A stretch of 64,000 bases of DNA from Seriola aureovittata (lineage: Eukaryota; Chordata; Actinopteri; Carangiformes; Carangidae). This document shows positions 13,544 to 24,657 of the stretch, one piece after another. Both the position numbers and the translations under genes were made by a program. The DNA is taken from NCBI RefSeq assembly GCF_021018895.1, contig NC_079384.1:18405640-18469639 (forward strand). The letters are read 5' to 3'. Each line of letters starts with the position of its first letter. Within the stretch, counting starts at the first letter, position 1. Under the pieces are notes generated by a model. The model had not been told where the DNA came from, did no database searches, and saw only the letters and a list, made by a program, of their open reading frames with translations.

Positions 13544-13597
<54 letters not shown>
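13531..13597. repeat. (AC)n microsatellite
   Basis: AC array with one AG interruption near its left end. It lies 240 bp from the opposite-phase TG array, so the two could base-pair in single-stranded DNA. Confidence 0.95.
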
Positions 13598-14264
13598 AAT
13601 TATGCTTCAGCCAGGACAATGTAAACCACATTTTCCCTTTTTTTAAAAACCTGTGTGTGCCAAGACAAAATTTTATAGTGAGAAAATTGACACAGCAGAC
13701 CGTCTCGACAAAGCTCCATTCAAACATATCTGTTTTCATTTAACAATTTATTTGCTTTTGTTATTGGTGGTTATTGATTTAAAGGTACCCACTGATTATT
13801 GAACATATTGGCTCAGATTTGATTAACCCTATGTGTTGTTACACAAACAGGAGGTAGTGGCTGTTAACACTATCATGGTCTGCATTTCCTTCCTCACATA
13901 TATCACTGAAGTGACAACACTTTTTTTTTTTTTAACAGATCTCTGCAGACACAGGGGGGGATTCTCCCTGCAGAGACAGAGCATTGTTTGTCTTATCTCG
14001 CGGCCTCTGTTGACACTGCATGTTCTGCTGATAGCAGCATGTTTGACATTTTACTGTATCACAAATATCTCACCGTTAAATGTACTAAACATCCCAGATT
14101 GTAGGAGCGTCTTGTCTCGGGTGTATTTTGTGTGTGTGTGTGGACTTTCTTTGTTAAGTATAACGCAGTCACAGTGCTCTTATTTTCCAAAAGTCTGTAG
14201 AAAACCAAACATTACATCCATATGATGGGGTTGTTGAAAGTCTCACACCTGTAGAGATTAGCTA

Positions 14265-14715
14265 TAAGGTCTGGCTCTCAGTGTCCCTAGCTCCTCCACT
14301 TCAACCAGGGAAAACCTTTTCTTCATGCGCAGGGACACTGTCATGTCAAAAAAACAGGAAAGGGACAAACACAAACTGTTGCCACAAAGCTGGAAACACA
14401 CCATTGTGTGAAACCTTTTTCTGGCTTTTTTTGCCCCTCAAAATGAAGCAATTCCTACTTGTGACCACTCCCTGCACACGTCTACAGAAGGAGACCAGTT
14501 CAAGATTTTTATTTTTCTGGTGATCATTTTTAGAGATCTATAAAGAGAAAAGAATGACCCACAGGTTTGGAATCACAATCAAATATCATGGTAATTCTCA
14601 AGTTGAATTAAGGGGCCTAAACCTGAGCATGAGAACCAGCCCAACAAAAACAAGCCCGGACAAAAAGCACTGGATGTGGAGAGGGGTGTCCACATACATT
14701 TGACCACATTGTGAT
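14265..14715 (+). mobile_element. Tc1-like DNA transposon relic (right end)
   Basis: Carries AACCAGGGAAAACC, AAACAGGAAAGGGAC and CAAACTGTTGCCACAAAG, then ends near 14670-14705 with GGGGTGTCCACATACATTTG. That end is the reverse complement of the left-end sequence at 12285. Because both relics hold the same internal block, they are two deleted copies and not one element split by an insertion. Confidence 0.75.
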
Positions 14716-16120
14716 ATGAACATACTGTACTGTAAAATACAGTACGCCTATACAGTATTGCAGTTACTGTCTATCTTGTCTCTGATCTCATCTGGAAGAA
14801 TTGTCCTATTTCCTCTGACCCGTCCTCTCGCTATTTCCTGTCCTCCTTCACCTCTTCCTCTTTCTGGTCTGCCTCTTTTTCCTCTTGTCCCTTCTCCTCC
14901 TCCCATTTCTCCTGTTGCTCTTCCTTCTCTTACTGGAACACTTCTTCCTCTAATTCTTTCCAAAAACTGTCCTCCATTGTTGTTCACACCAAAGAGCGAA
15001 AACCTGACTCATATTTATGGTGATCGAGCTGTGATTTCTGTGTGATCTGATTGGTTACATGTGTCTTCACATGTACATTCTGAGTTCAGGTGATCGCTAA
15101 CTGAGTGTTGTGTTTCAGTGGCAGTGTTTAGCAGTTAACACACAAAGGCTTTCACTTTTGAATGATGTGTCTCATGTAGAGAAGTGTGTTTGGTGTTTTG
15201 CAAAAAGTGTGAGGCCGAGAATTTGCGTATAGTTGTGCAAGTCTGGGCTGACATTTTGCTCCTTGTGTATCGAGTTTCAAAATCTGTGTATTTATATTTG
15301 ATTTTTGTGTGTAAGCAATCGTAAAAAAAAAACTGTAAAAGGGAAATAATCCAGAAAATAAAAATAGAATAAAAGGATTAACCAATAAAAAGTTTAAAAC
15401 ATATGAAATAAATAACATTCAATGAAATATAAAAAGGTAGATCTTGAGTTTGCTTTTAAAATGATCAACATGTGATGTGTTAGTTATATATGTTTATTAT
15501 TGAGGTCATGTTGCACCAGACTACATTATATTAATATGTGTTTGTAATATTCTGCCCCTCTCATGTTTGGGCAAAAAAATGAACAAAAAAAAACAAAAAA
15601 ACATTAGAAACTCAAAATAATGCAGCTCACTTCAACACCACTGCAAATGACAACCTCAGTAATAAACATGTTTTTTGAATGTTATTATTTTTTTAAAGTT
15701 TGAATTTATGGAGCTGCTGTTTCGAATTGCATTAGATTTTATGGGTGTACTTAATAAAGTGGTCATTTACTGTAAATTTTATGCCACACTGCAGCAATCC
15801 TACAGCAAACTGCTCTGTGCCAGAGGACACGCTGCCACCTACTGCTTCAGATGAGACACTACAGCGTGTGTGCACAAACTGTGTGGCACTTTGTTTCTAT
15901 TGAAAGGCTGTTCTCATTCTTACATTTGTCCAAGCTTTTAAAAGATCTCCACCTACAAACATCAGACAGATCATTAACCCTATGAGTGAGAAGCCAAACA
16001 CTGACATACAATCGTACCCTCAGTGACCATTGTTTCGTGAGAGATAAGGTAACATCAAACACAAGAGGCCATTATTACAGTATCTCCACCTGTTTGAAGT
16101 GGAGCAGCAGGGGATCAGAG

Positions 16121-16234
16121 GGTTATAAAGGAGCCTGGTAGTCAGACCTGGTGCATCTGCTATGAAACAGCCATCTGAGGTTTTAAAACACACAGGTCAC
16201 AGATGACAACACACTGGGACTGACATTATCTGAG
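16121..16234 (+). promoter_or_regulatory. Probable TATA box and noncoding first exon of the lectin gene
   Basis: TTATAAAG at 16123-16130 stands about 30 bp before a stretch that ends in a good donor, CTGAG|GTAAGT, at 16234/16235. The next acceptor that fits is at 17807, five bases before the lectin start codon. So 16150-16234 is likely the 5' UTR exon. This is inferred from signals only. Confidence 0.55.
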
Positions 16235-16697
16235 GTAAGTCCTGATGTTAGCAGCAGTTTTTTATGTTTCTGTGTGAAGCTTTAAATGTAGCAGTGGAGG
16301 AAGTATTTGAATCTTTTTTTCTTAAAGGAACAACATGACAACACAAGTAGTAAGGAGTGGGAATGGTTGTAACATTTTTTACATTTCTGTCTGTATCTTT
16401 TAAGCCAGTGTGTTCAAAGTGTAACACAAACTAGTTCCATGTGTCTGCTGTTAAATGATGTAGGTGTTAAAAGCAGAGTAACCGTCCACGACGGCTACAC
16501 TTAGGCAGGAACCATCACAGCCTGCAACACAAACAGAAAATGTCTGTGGTTTATTCTCAAACACAGGGAGTGAAATGTTACAATTCACCTCATAGTCCCA
16601 GTTAGTTGTAAAATATAACATTATGATATAAGGATTATGACAAAACCTTGATATTGAAGCTTTTTATTCAACACTTAAATCACTTTTTAACATAATT

Positions 16698-16700
<3 letters not shown>

Positions 16701-16746
<46 letters not shown>
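16701..16746. repeat. (GT)n microsatellite
   Basis: Pure GT array in the presumed first intron of the lectin gene. Confidence 0.95.
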
Positions 16747-16749
<3 letters not shown>

Positions 16750-17812
16750 TAGTAAAATATGAATACTTTCTTACCACTAGATTCGTTTTTTTCCTTCTAT
16801 AATAGTCTGCGTCTGTCACAAGGTGCTACTTCCTCTCATGTGGGATAAGGCCTAAATGGTGCAGGTATAGAGTGAATCAGGTGATTCTTACTTGTTCTTG
16901 ATTGGAGAAATTGGAAGTGTTACAACTGACCAGTGTTACAACCATCCCCAGTCTCTCCTACATTTTTTAAGTAAGTAGAAGTAGAAAAGTATTAGCAACA
17001 ACATGTACTTTAAATATCAAAAGTAAAAGTACTCATGAGGCAATAGAAAACTCCCTGATTGTACTGTATTATACTACAGTATAGGATTATTATTAGGCTA
17101 CCAATAATCTATAGTAATGCACTATATTTTATAGGCTGGTGATATGTGGGAAGGAAGGAAAATTATTAATTATGTTAATTATATTAAATTAAATATGTAC
17201 AATACTGAGTCTCAAAGCTGAGAGATACTGTAAATGTAATGGAGTAAAAAGTGTAATAATTTCCTGTGAATGTTATTACATATGAACCTGCATGAAATGG
17301 AAATACTAGATTAAAACTATCTCATTGTAGTTGAATACAGTTGTTGAATGATTGTGATTACTGATGCACATGGATGGAGCTCATTTTGAAGACTTCATAC
17401 ACTGTTTAGATGTTTTTTTCACAATGTCGGAAAAGGGCTCAAACTGTCACACTGTGGCCCAGATGATGCTATAGAGATAGTCTTTTATGATACATAACAG
17501 GAAAACCACAGAAACACTGAGTGTTGGGTTGAAAAAACTTTAAAAGGGTTTTTCTGTATTGGTGTAAATGTTTGATGTCTACACACAGAACAGAATCTGT
17601 CCATCTGAAGATGTGTGGGCTGATTTAGAGCAAGTAAGGCAGTTGTGTTTTTTAATGGATCTCATGCTCAGACAAACAAAACCTCCATATGTGAGGAAGA
17701 AATGATCCAAACACAATGGTACATTTTTTAATTCTTATGTTTAATCACTGTCCAGGTGCTCCTGACATTAGGAGAGTTGTTAAAAACAGGTTTACTCTGC
17801 TGCACAGGTACA

Positions 17813-20800
17813 ATGTTTGGTCATCAGTGGCTCCCCCGGATTAACAACCCAACACAAGGAACAATCTCAGGGACTTCAGCTAAGCAGGAGCAGGAAATAT
17901 GTAAGTAATATAACTTCAGAACTTCACTTCAAAATTTTCTATTTTATCACCTAACTTCTGTTTGTGATGTCCTAAAATCCATGTTTTTAAGATCAACAAT
18001 TGAGAATATTTCAACCTGTTTCCAACTGAAATCAGCTTGTTTCAATAACTTTCTACAAATGAGCAACTGGGTCTTGAAACCAGAAAGAATACGGCAAGAG
18101 GAAACGGAAAAAATGGTTAACACTTTATAATACAGTGATTCACAGTGTAATTTCATTGTGTGAATTAGGAACGGATAAAATACTGAACTGAAACTTAAAT
18201 GTAGAAACAGTGGAAGAAACAAAAATAAGCGAATAACAGCTGGGCACTGTAGAGGAAATGAGAATAAATTAATATTTTCGTGAATACTGGGAACCTACAG
18301 AAAAAAAAAACATGTTGTGAACAACCTTTTTCTTGCTGTATAATTACAGAGGAAATATTGCAGCTTTCCTGATTCATTCTCTGACATAAACTGTGAAGAA
18401 GCACAATCCAGATAATAAAGAAAAGCACTTGTTTTTGTCTTAATGGAGCCTTGGTTTATGCTGAATATAATGCACTGATTAAAGTAAAGTAAGTGAACTG
18501 ATGCACTAGGCTGAATACAACTGTGTTGAAAAAGTGAACTCAGTGTAGAGAAGTGTGATTTAGTAATTGTAAAAAAAAAAAAACTGTAACAACAATCCAT
18601 TAATTAAATTCTGTACTGGGTACTGTACAACTGCTACTACTACTACTACTACTACTAATAATAATAATAATGATAATTATAATGATAATAATAATAATGT
18701 GTTTGTTATTTGTTTGTTTTAGCCTCAGTTTGCCTTCCTACCAGAAAAAAGCTGACCTGTCACTGCCTCTGTCCAGTGGTCGGTCTCTCAACACTCTGTT
18801 TGTTGCTGCTGGTGACGTGTGCAGCACTTTCTGTCCTGTGTAAGTACAAGTTACTGAAGCTCAAAGTGCAGATTAGCCAAAGTAAGTGACCACGGAACTG
18901 AATTTTGAAACAGTTCAACATCTTGTGAAATGTTTATTTATGTTCATATGGGCATCTCAGGCAAAGTGCTTTCTTGGATTGAGTCCTCTCTCACTTGGCG
19001 CTCCTTCAATGTGTCATAGCAAGGACAAACATCCTAATCCCGTCCCCTCCCTTCTGGAGTGCCCCACAGATTGGTTCTGGGCCCGTCCTCTTTGCAATAT
19101 ACACCACCTCCCTGGGTCATCCACTTGCATGGCTTCTCGTATCACTGACATGCAGACGACACCCAACTATAACTGTGGCTCCCACCAGATGACCCCACCT
19201 TCTCTCCAACATATCTGCATAGATTAAATAACGCCACTGTAAACTAAATCTCTCTAAGACTGAACTCCTAGTCATCCCAACCAATCAGTCTCTTCATCAC
19301 GATATCAATATCAAACTTGGTACTTTATCCCTTACCCCAACCAAGGTCGCAAGAAACCTGGGTGTCATGTTTGATGACCAATTGTCCTTCTCCGACCGCA
19401 TCTGTCAGTGCACTTCTTTAAGCAAACAGTCCCTGCACTGACTCACATGAGAAGATATCGCTCTGTTCCTCTTGCTCCTGGAAAAATACCAAAAAGCCTA
19501 TTTAATATACTAGTCTTTTCAGTATAATGTGTGTTTTATAAGTCAAAAACAAAATCATTTCATTACAAACAGTTATCAGTGCTGCAGTTACCTTTAGAAA
19601 CACATTGTCTTTTGTTTTGAGGTAATTATTCTTTGTCTTTAACTTTCAGATACTAATGAGTCAGACCACAAGCCAAAATGGAAGAGTCTCTTTGATTACC
19701 AGAATATGAGTGACAGCTACCTCACACTTACTAAAGTAAAAAATGACCTGAGAAAAGACAATGAGCTCTTAAAGGAGCACAGTGGCCGGCTGGATGAACA
19801 GAACAAACTTCTCAACAGGACTTCAGCTCAACTCAAGTCCATGAATCTCGCTCTGAGTTTGGAAAGCGGTGAGTTAATGGAGCAAATTGAGAATCTGACC
19901 TATACAAACACACAGCTCACACAAGAACACAAACAACTGGTCCAGTACACGTCTGAGCAGCAGGAAAAGAAGCTGAACATGTCTGAAACCATCAAACATC
20001 TGGTCAGCTCCAACACGCAGCTGCAGGAAGAGAAACAACGGCTCTCTGAGACAAACAGCCTCCTGAGGGATGAGCTGCTTCAAGTGAAGGAGAAGAACCA
20101 GGAGCTTATGGAAATCAACGACAGGTTTCAAGGAGAAATTCAAAATCTGAGCGAAAAGAGTGGAGCTTTTTCGAAGGACGACTATGAGAAGCTTCAGAGG
20201 GAAGTGACACAGCTTCAAGAACAAAACCAGAACCTGAGCACAGTGCTGGTGAAAGAAAGGAAGGAAGCAGCGGAGCAGGAGGGAAACAGGACGAGGGAGA
20301 TGGTGCAGATGATGGAGGATGTACAGTCAGTAAAGGAGGCCTACCATGCTTTAGACCTCTACTGCCCTGTGGTCAATCAGAAGACCAAAGGTACATAGAA
20401 TTTATACTTTTAAATGTTAAAAGAAGCTTTGATGAAATTAAAGTCACAGTGTAGAGGCACATTTTTCCATTAATACAGACTGAGTTTAGGTTTACCAAAA
20501 CCAACAATGAATTATTTAATCTTTCAGCAGTTCTCAATTTCCTCAAGCCCATTAGTTCCTACTGAAGATGTAAATCTTTAAAAACAGGTCACAAATATAT
20601 AATTTCATTATAGCTAAAACAACTGGTTTTCAGCAAATGTTGCTCAAGCAGGAGGAATCATTTATTAGTGTTTTCAGCAACTGATGAGTAGATAAGATAA
20701 AAATTTAATAAATAAATAATGGATACAAAATTCTACGTTAAATGATATTCTGTTCTGTTTTATGTTTGAAATTTCACTTTTAAAAAAAATGGCCGTACTA

Positions 20801-22020
20801 GTTTATATGATGTTTAAAATTCAGGCTTGTCGTTTCCAATTCAACCTGAATGCCCAGATTACTGAGCTTCTCAAACAGCATCTCTAATTTGGCTTTTTGG
20901 CCAACTAAAAAACTATAAACTAAAAAAAATCTCTTTTCCTGGTTCAGCTTTGAAAAGTTATTGCTCATCCATTTATTGATTGCTGACAAATAGGCTTGCA
21001 AATCTGAATTTATCTTTACTGGCCAATGCAAGCATGTAAAGAATGTGTCTTGGTATAACCAGTAATAAAAATGTATAACAGTGAAGGTGGGATGAAATGT
21101 ACAATGTAAGGTCTGCTTTGATAACAAAAAGGACAACCGCTTCACCAATACACATTTGTTTCAACTGAAGTGTGACTTTCTTCATCTTTCTCCACAGAGC
21201 GGATTTGCAAAAAGTGTCCGGACAGCTGGAGACTGTTAGAAACAAAGTGCTACTACTTCTCCTCTCGCATGCTTAGCTGGAGCTCCAGCAGAGCCTGGTG
21301 CAGGACACAAGGGGGCGACCTGCTCATCATTAACAGTGAACAAGAACAGGTAGAGGACAAAAGGAAGAGAACAAGTGACAGTTGCAAAAACATTTAATCA
21401 AAAAATAAAATAAAATCAGTAAATAAGTATAATATAATCTGGAATCATCTGTTTTTCCACCTCTAGAACTTTATTTTTGACACCAGCCGGGCACCGGAGC
21501 AGTCCATCACCAGGCTGTGGATCGGGATGACTGATGCAGAGGAAGAGGACGACTGGCGCTGGGTGGATGGCAGCAAAGTTAACTCAGATGTGCAGTGAGT
21601 CAAAGCTCAGGGACACTGTGATAATGTCTATAGAGGGTCCTTAGGTGTGATTACAGATTTACAGCTTGTTTCTGTTGCCACTAAGTGGCCAAAAAAATCT
21701 AGTTTAACGAAAAGTTACTTTAATGTAAACAATGAAACAGTTCAATAAATTATATGAGGGATGTCTGCTACAAAGAGGCTTTCTTAAGTAACACTATGAA
21801 ACATGACTCTGTGATTATTGTGTTACACAGCTGCTCACATTCTTCTTGCAGGTACTGGCTGAGCAGACCAGGGATGGCGACTGAGCCTGATGACTGGAAG
21901 CTGGATGACCCTCTAGGAGAAGACTGTGGACACGTAGACACCAGTGAAAATGCACTTAAGTCCTGGATGGACGGCTCCTGTAAGAAACCTTACAGATGGA
22001 TCTGTGAAAAGAACATTTAG
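17813..22020 (+). CDS. Type II membrane C-type lectin with coiled-coil neck
   Basis: Coding exons 17813-17900, 18723-18881, 19650-20390, 21198-21349, 21467-21594 and 21852-22020 keep frame and give 478 aa. Order: a short cytosolic tail; one membrane helix at about 45-69 rich in Leu and Cys; a long neck at about 84-330 with heptad-like Leu/Asn/Gln/Glu repeats, nearly all in the 741-bp exon; then a C-type lectin-like domain split over three exons. The lectin domain shows CPDSW, KCYYF, WC, a WIGM version of the WIGL motif, EDCGH and RWIC, so the long-form cysteine set is present. The calcium-site motifs are altered: EPD in place of EPN, and WMD in place of WND. Layout matches CD209/CLEC4-type immune or asialoglycoprotein-type receptors, and the neck should make oligomers. 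Sugar or ligand cannot be told from sequence. The orthologue is uncertain because this family is much expanded in fish. Confidence 0.9.
18935..19470 (+). mobile_element. LINE reverse transcriptase fragment
   Basis: Translation with frame breaks gives GPVLFAIYTTSLGH, then a segment where ADDTQL would stand (CAGACGACACCCAACTATA), then SKTELLVIP- and NLGVMFDDQLSF-like stretches. These are hallmarks of non-LTR reverse transcriptases of the L2/Rex1 type in fish. It has several stops and frame shifts and lies in a lectin intron. It is a 5'-truncated dead copy. Confidence 0.75.
20495..20700 (+). repeat. Dispersed repeat family R1, copy B
   Basis: Shares ACCAAAACCAACAATGA with copy D near 37665, then CATTAGTTCCTACTGA, ACAGGTCACAAATATATAAT, TTGCTCAAGCAGGAGGAA and TTTTCAGCA in the family order. 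It lies in the intron between the neck and lectin-domain exons, on the same strand as copies A, C and D. Confidence 0.65.
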
Positions 22021-22147
22021 ATTATCCACGAACATCATATTGTAAATCAACCACACATTCTCTACGTATACTGTAGGAAATCATAAGAATATATATCTGC
22101 AATATATTCAACTCTGAGTTATAGAGAAAGTGCACATTTTCTTTCAA

Positions 22148-22153
22148 AATAAA
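22148..22153 (+). other. Polyadenylation signal of the lectin gene
   Basis: AATAAA 128 bases after the lectin stop codon, the nearest canonical signal. Confidence 0.6.
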
Positions 22154-22159
22154 ACAGTA

Positions 22160-22620
22160 TTTAGTCTCCAGAGTCCTGTATTTCATTGAAAGGAAAGGAA
22201 AAGGAAAAGAAAAAAGGAAAGGAAATAAAGACAGTATGTGCAGAGCAATTTTCTTACCTTTTTATTTTCATCAAAAATACAAATTTGTATAGGTATAATA
22301 GACATTCATTTTGTCAATTCTTATTAAAGAAACATGGAATAAGGCAGATATGTGTATTTTTTATACCTTGTTGAATTTCATATTTGCACAACGCAATTGA
22401 CTTGATTATAAAATTTAAATACATTTTAAAATACTGTGAATGCAACTAAAAATATTTTGCTGTTATAGTGTTGGAAGTAAGTGCAGCCACACAACTCTCT
22501 GTACATCTCTTTCTCTGTAAAAAAAAAAATCAAAGCACGTTGGCTGTATGTATGCAATAGTGAAGAGTTTGTCCCAAAATATCAGATAGCTTCAGCTTAG
22601 TCACATTTTTCTTGTGTGAA
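22160..22620. other. Spacer between lectin and UGT genes
   Basis: Contains a purine-rich AAGGAAA-type tract at 22188-22225 and AT-rich DNA. No gene was seen. Confidence 0.55.
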
Positions 22621-22624
22621 GCTG

Positions 22625-23010
22625 AATCAGTTGAAGGGTAACGCTGGTGCACATAAAAACCAGCAATGCATTAGTCCATCTGTAAATATTTTCTGGCTCA
22701 GTGATTTCCTAAAACAGCTGGGCTCTGCAGTTTTCAGTTCCTCAAACAGGAGAGAATAGTGCATTTGTTGGGGACTATTTTCAGCAGTGAATTAATACAC
22801 ATTTGGTGTTCTTGTGAGTCTTTGGACAGCAGGAAGTCATGCGTGGGAGTGATACAAAATAAACTACAGAGTTAGTTTTTTGACAACAATGGAGCCCTCT
22901 GGCTCAGAGGAATAAGATATATCAGGTTCTGGGTATACATACTTGTTAGTGGGGCCAGCTAATTGTTGCTTTTTCTTTGTTTTGGGTTTGTTGACAATAA
23001 GAAAAATATA
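22625..23010 (+). repeat. Dispersed repeat family R1, copy C
   Basis: Aligns by eye with copy D at about 37660-38090: CTCAAACAGGAGAGAATAGT, GTGCATTTGTTGGGGACTA, TTTTCAGCAGTGAATTAATA, CACATTTGGTG, ACAACAATGGAGCCCT, TGGCTCAGAGGAATAAGATA and a TTGTTGACAATAAGAA end. It starts 40 bp beyond the UGT stop codon and is antisense to the UGT transcript, so it probably lies in the UGT 3' UTR. Confidence 0.7.
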
Positions 23011-23049
23011 GATTAGCGTCAGCTTTATCCTTAATAATTGACTCAGTGA

Positions 23050-24657
23050 CTACTCCTGCTTGGGTTTTCTTCTCCTGCACAGTTGAAAGCACAGGAATCG
23101 TATTGATCCCACCACAGTTGCTGTCAGCAACAACAGGATTGCTAACAAGAAGCATATAACATCCACAGAATAATAGGCATACCGGGGCATCTTATAAGAC
23201 TCAGTGCGTAAATGTGAAGCACCGTTGTGCCTCATAACAAACTCAATCCAGAAAAGTGCAGTTTCCAAAGGATGCATTGGTTTATCCCGGTGAAGATCAG
23301 AGAGATGTTTCATGTTGTTTCTATAGGAGGGATTGTGAAGAACTTCCTGTATCGCTTCTAGAAAGTTCTGGCGGGTGAGTTCGGTCGCATCCACCACCTT
23401 AGCAGCTCCCCGTGTTTCCAATCTCAAAACATTCTCAAACTGATCGAACAGAAGAGGAATGCCTATGATCGGCACTCCATGGTAGATGGACTCATAGATC
23501 CCATTTGTACCACCATGGGCGACAAAGGCTTTGATCTTTGGATGACCCAAGAGGTCGTTCTGGGGCATCCACTTCACCAGGAGGGTATTGTTGCCCAGAT
23601 TGTTGGGGCGCTCACCAGCATGCCTCCATATGACCTTTTGAGGAATTTGGGCAAAAGCAGCAGCGATTTCGGAAGTGATTTCTACAGGTAGACCTCTAAC
23701 CAGTGTACCTAGAGACATCAGGATGAACCCATGCTCTCCTGAACTTTGAACAAACTCCTCCAGTTCTGATGATAAAGGCGCAGAAGGCTTACACTGAAAA
23801 CCACCAATGTAAACGATGTTTGGCATGGTGGGTCTGGGGAATTCAAAGACAAAGTCCACCCTCATGAGCCAGATGTCTGCCCCTTGTAGGAGGTGATAGA
23901 AGTTGACATCTGGACCGAAGTACCTGTCCACCAGCCTATCATAGTGAGGGCATACTATAAACTTATCAATGCACATGTTGAGCACATAGTGGAATGTATT
24001 TCTGATTCTTTGCACAAAGGTCATCTTATCCGATGCGGCATATCCTGAAGTTGGGACATAGGATGTGGGAGATGGAGCGACCACAAAATGCCCTTCTCCA
24101 CTGGTGATCCATCTCACGTTAAAAACAGTCGGCAGCTTAAGTTCATGGGCCACCAGAACCCCTACTGGCAATCCCGGGTCCAGAAGAACCATGTCAAAAT
24201 GCATATCACGAATACTCTGCATTAGAGTCTTGTTCTCAAATATTTCTACACCCAACAGGCTGGCCTGTTGGTGAATTTTTGACAGCGCACTGAGCATCTC
24301 CCAGTAGAAGTTCACAAAGCTGATTAGAGACGCCCCCTCCTTCTGGATCGCCAGCATCTTGACCAGAAAAGTGACAAAAAAGTCTTGCTCCTCTATGCTG
24401 ATGGCCTCTGGCAGGGTGACAGTGATGGAGCGGTAATGAGGCGCATTCTCTTTGACGTACCAGCTTGTGGCTGTGCGGACCACAGTGACCTCATGGCCCC
24501 TGGTGTGGAGGCTCTGGATCAGCAGGTTCATGTTGACCCAGTGGCTGCCATCCACCGGGAAAACCAAGATCTTTCCACCATGGACACTGGGATTTGTCAG
24601 GAGGGACACACTCACGACCAGAAGAAGAAGAAAAGAAAGTCCTGAGATGCTCCCCAT
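23050..24657 (-). CDS. UDP-glucuronosyltransferase, fish UGT5-type, single-exon CDS
   Basis: One uninterrupted 535-aa frame. UGTs move glucuronic acid from UDP-glucuronate to lipophilic compounds in the ER lumen. Seen: a signal peptide at 1-27; HW at 39-40, His39 being the expected catalytic base; the UGT signature region around WMPQNDLLGHP and AHGGTNGIYESIYHGVP, with the DQ pair that contacts the sugar nucleotide; a membrane helix at about 494-518; and a basic tail ending KPKQE, a KxKxx ER-retrieval signal. Length is normal for the family. Fish UGT5 genes are known to have an unsplit coding region, whereas UGT1 and UGT2 are split, so UGT5 is the best call. Just upstream of the ATG is an acceptor at 24666/24667, and a donor at 26086/26087 fits a noncoding first exon. 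The start is chosen as the first ATG after that acceptor. The substrate is unknown. Confidence 0.94.
   Translation of the reverse strand: MGSISGLSFLLLLVVSVSLLTNPSVHGGKILVFPVDGSHWVNMNLLIQSLHTRGHEVTVVRTATSWYVKENAPHYRSITVTLPEAISIEEQDFFVTFLVKMLAIQKEGASLISFVNFYWEMLSALSKIHQQASLLGVEIFENKTLMQSIRDMHFDMVLLDPGLPVGVLVAHELKLPTVFNVRWITSGEGHFVVAPSPTSYVPTSGYAASDKMTFVQRIRNTFHYVLNMCIDKFIVCPHYDRLVDRYFGPDVNFYHLLQGADIWLMRVDFVFEFPRPTMPNIVYIGGFQCKPSAPLSSELEEFVQSSGEHGFILMSLGTLVRGLPVEITSEIAAAFAQIPQKVIWRHAGERPNNLGNNTLLVKWMPQNDLLGHPKIKAFVAHGGTNGIYESIYHGVPIIGIPLLFDQFENVLRLETRGAAKVVDATELTRQNFLEAIQEVLHNPSYRNNMKHLSDLHRDKPMHPLETALFWIEFVMRHNGASHLRTESYKMPRYAYYSVDVICFLLAILLLLTATVVGSIRFLCFQLCRRRKPKQE

Larger units (their letters stand above)
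11880..16110. other. Spacer with transposon relics and microsatellites
   Basis: Between the RAMP stop and the lectin promoter I see no supported gene. It holds two Tc1-type relics, a GATA array, TG and CA arrays and a pyrimidine-rich stretch at about 14800-14960. The tail of a common repeat, ending AAACTATTCCTTTAA, lies near 12040. ORFs in this stretch are shadows of these repeats. Confidence 0.6.

Noticed and set aside
12270..14715. One single 2.4-kb Tc1-like transposon with both ends
   Set aside because: Both halves contain the same internal block (AAACAGGAAAGGG and AACTGTTGCCA), so they are two separate deleted copies.
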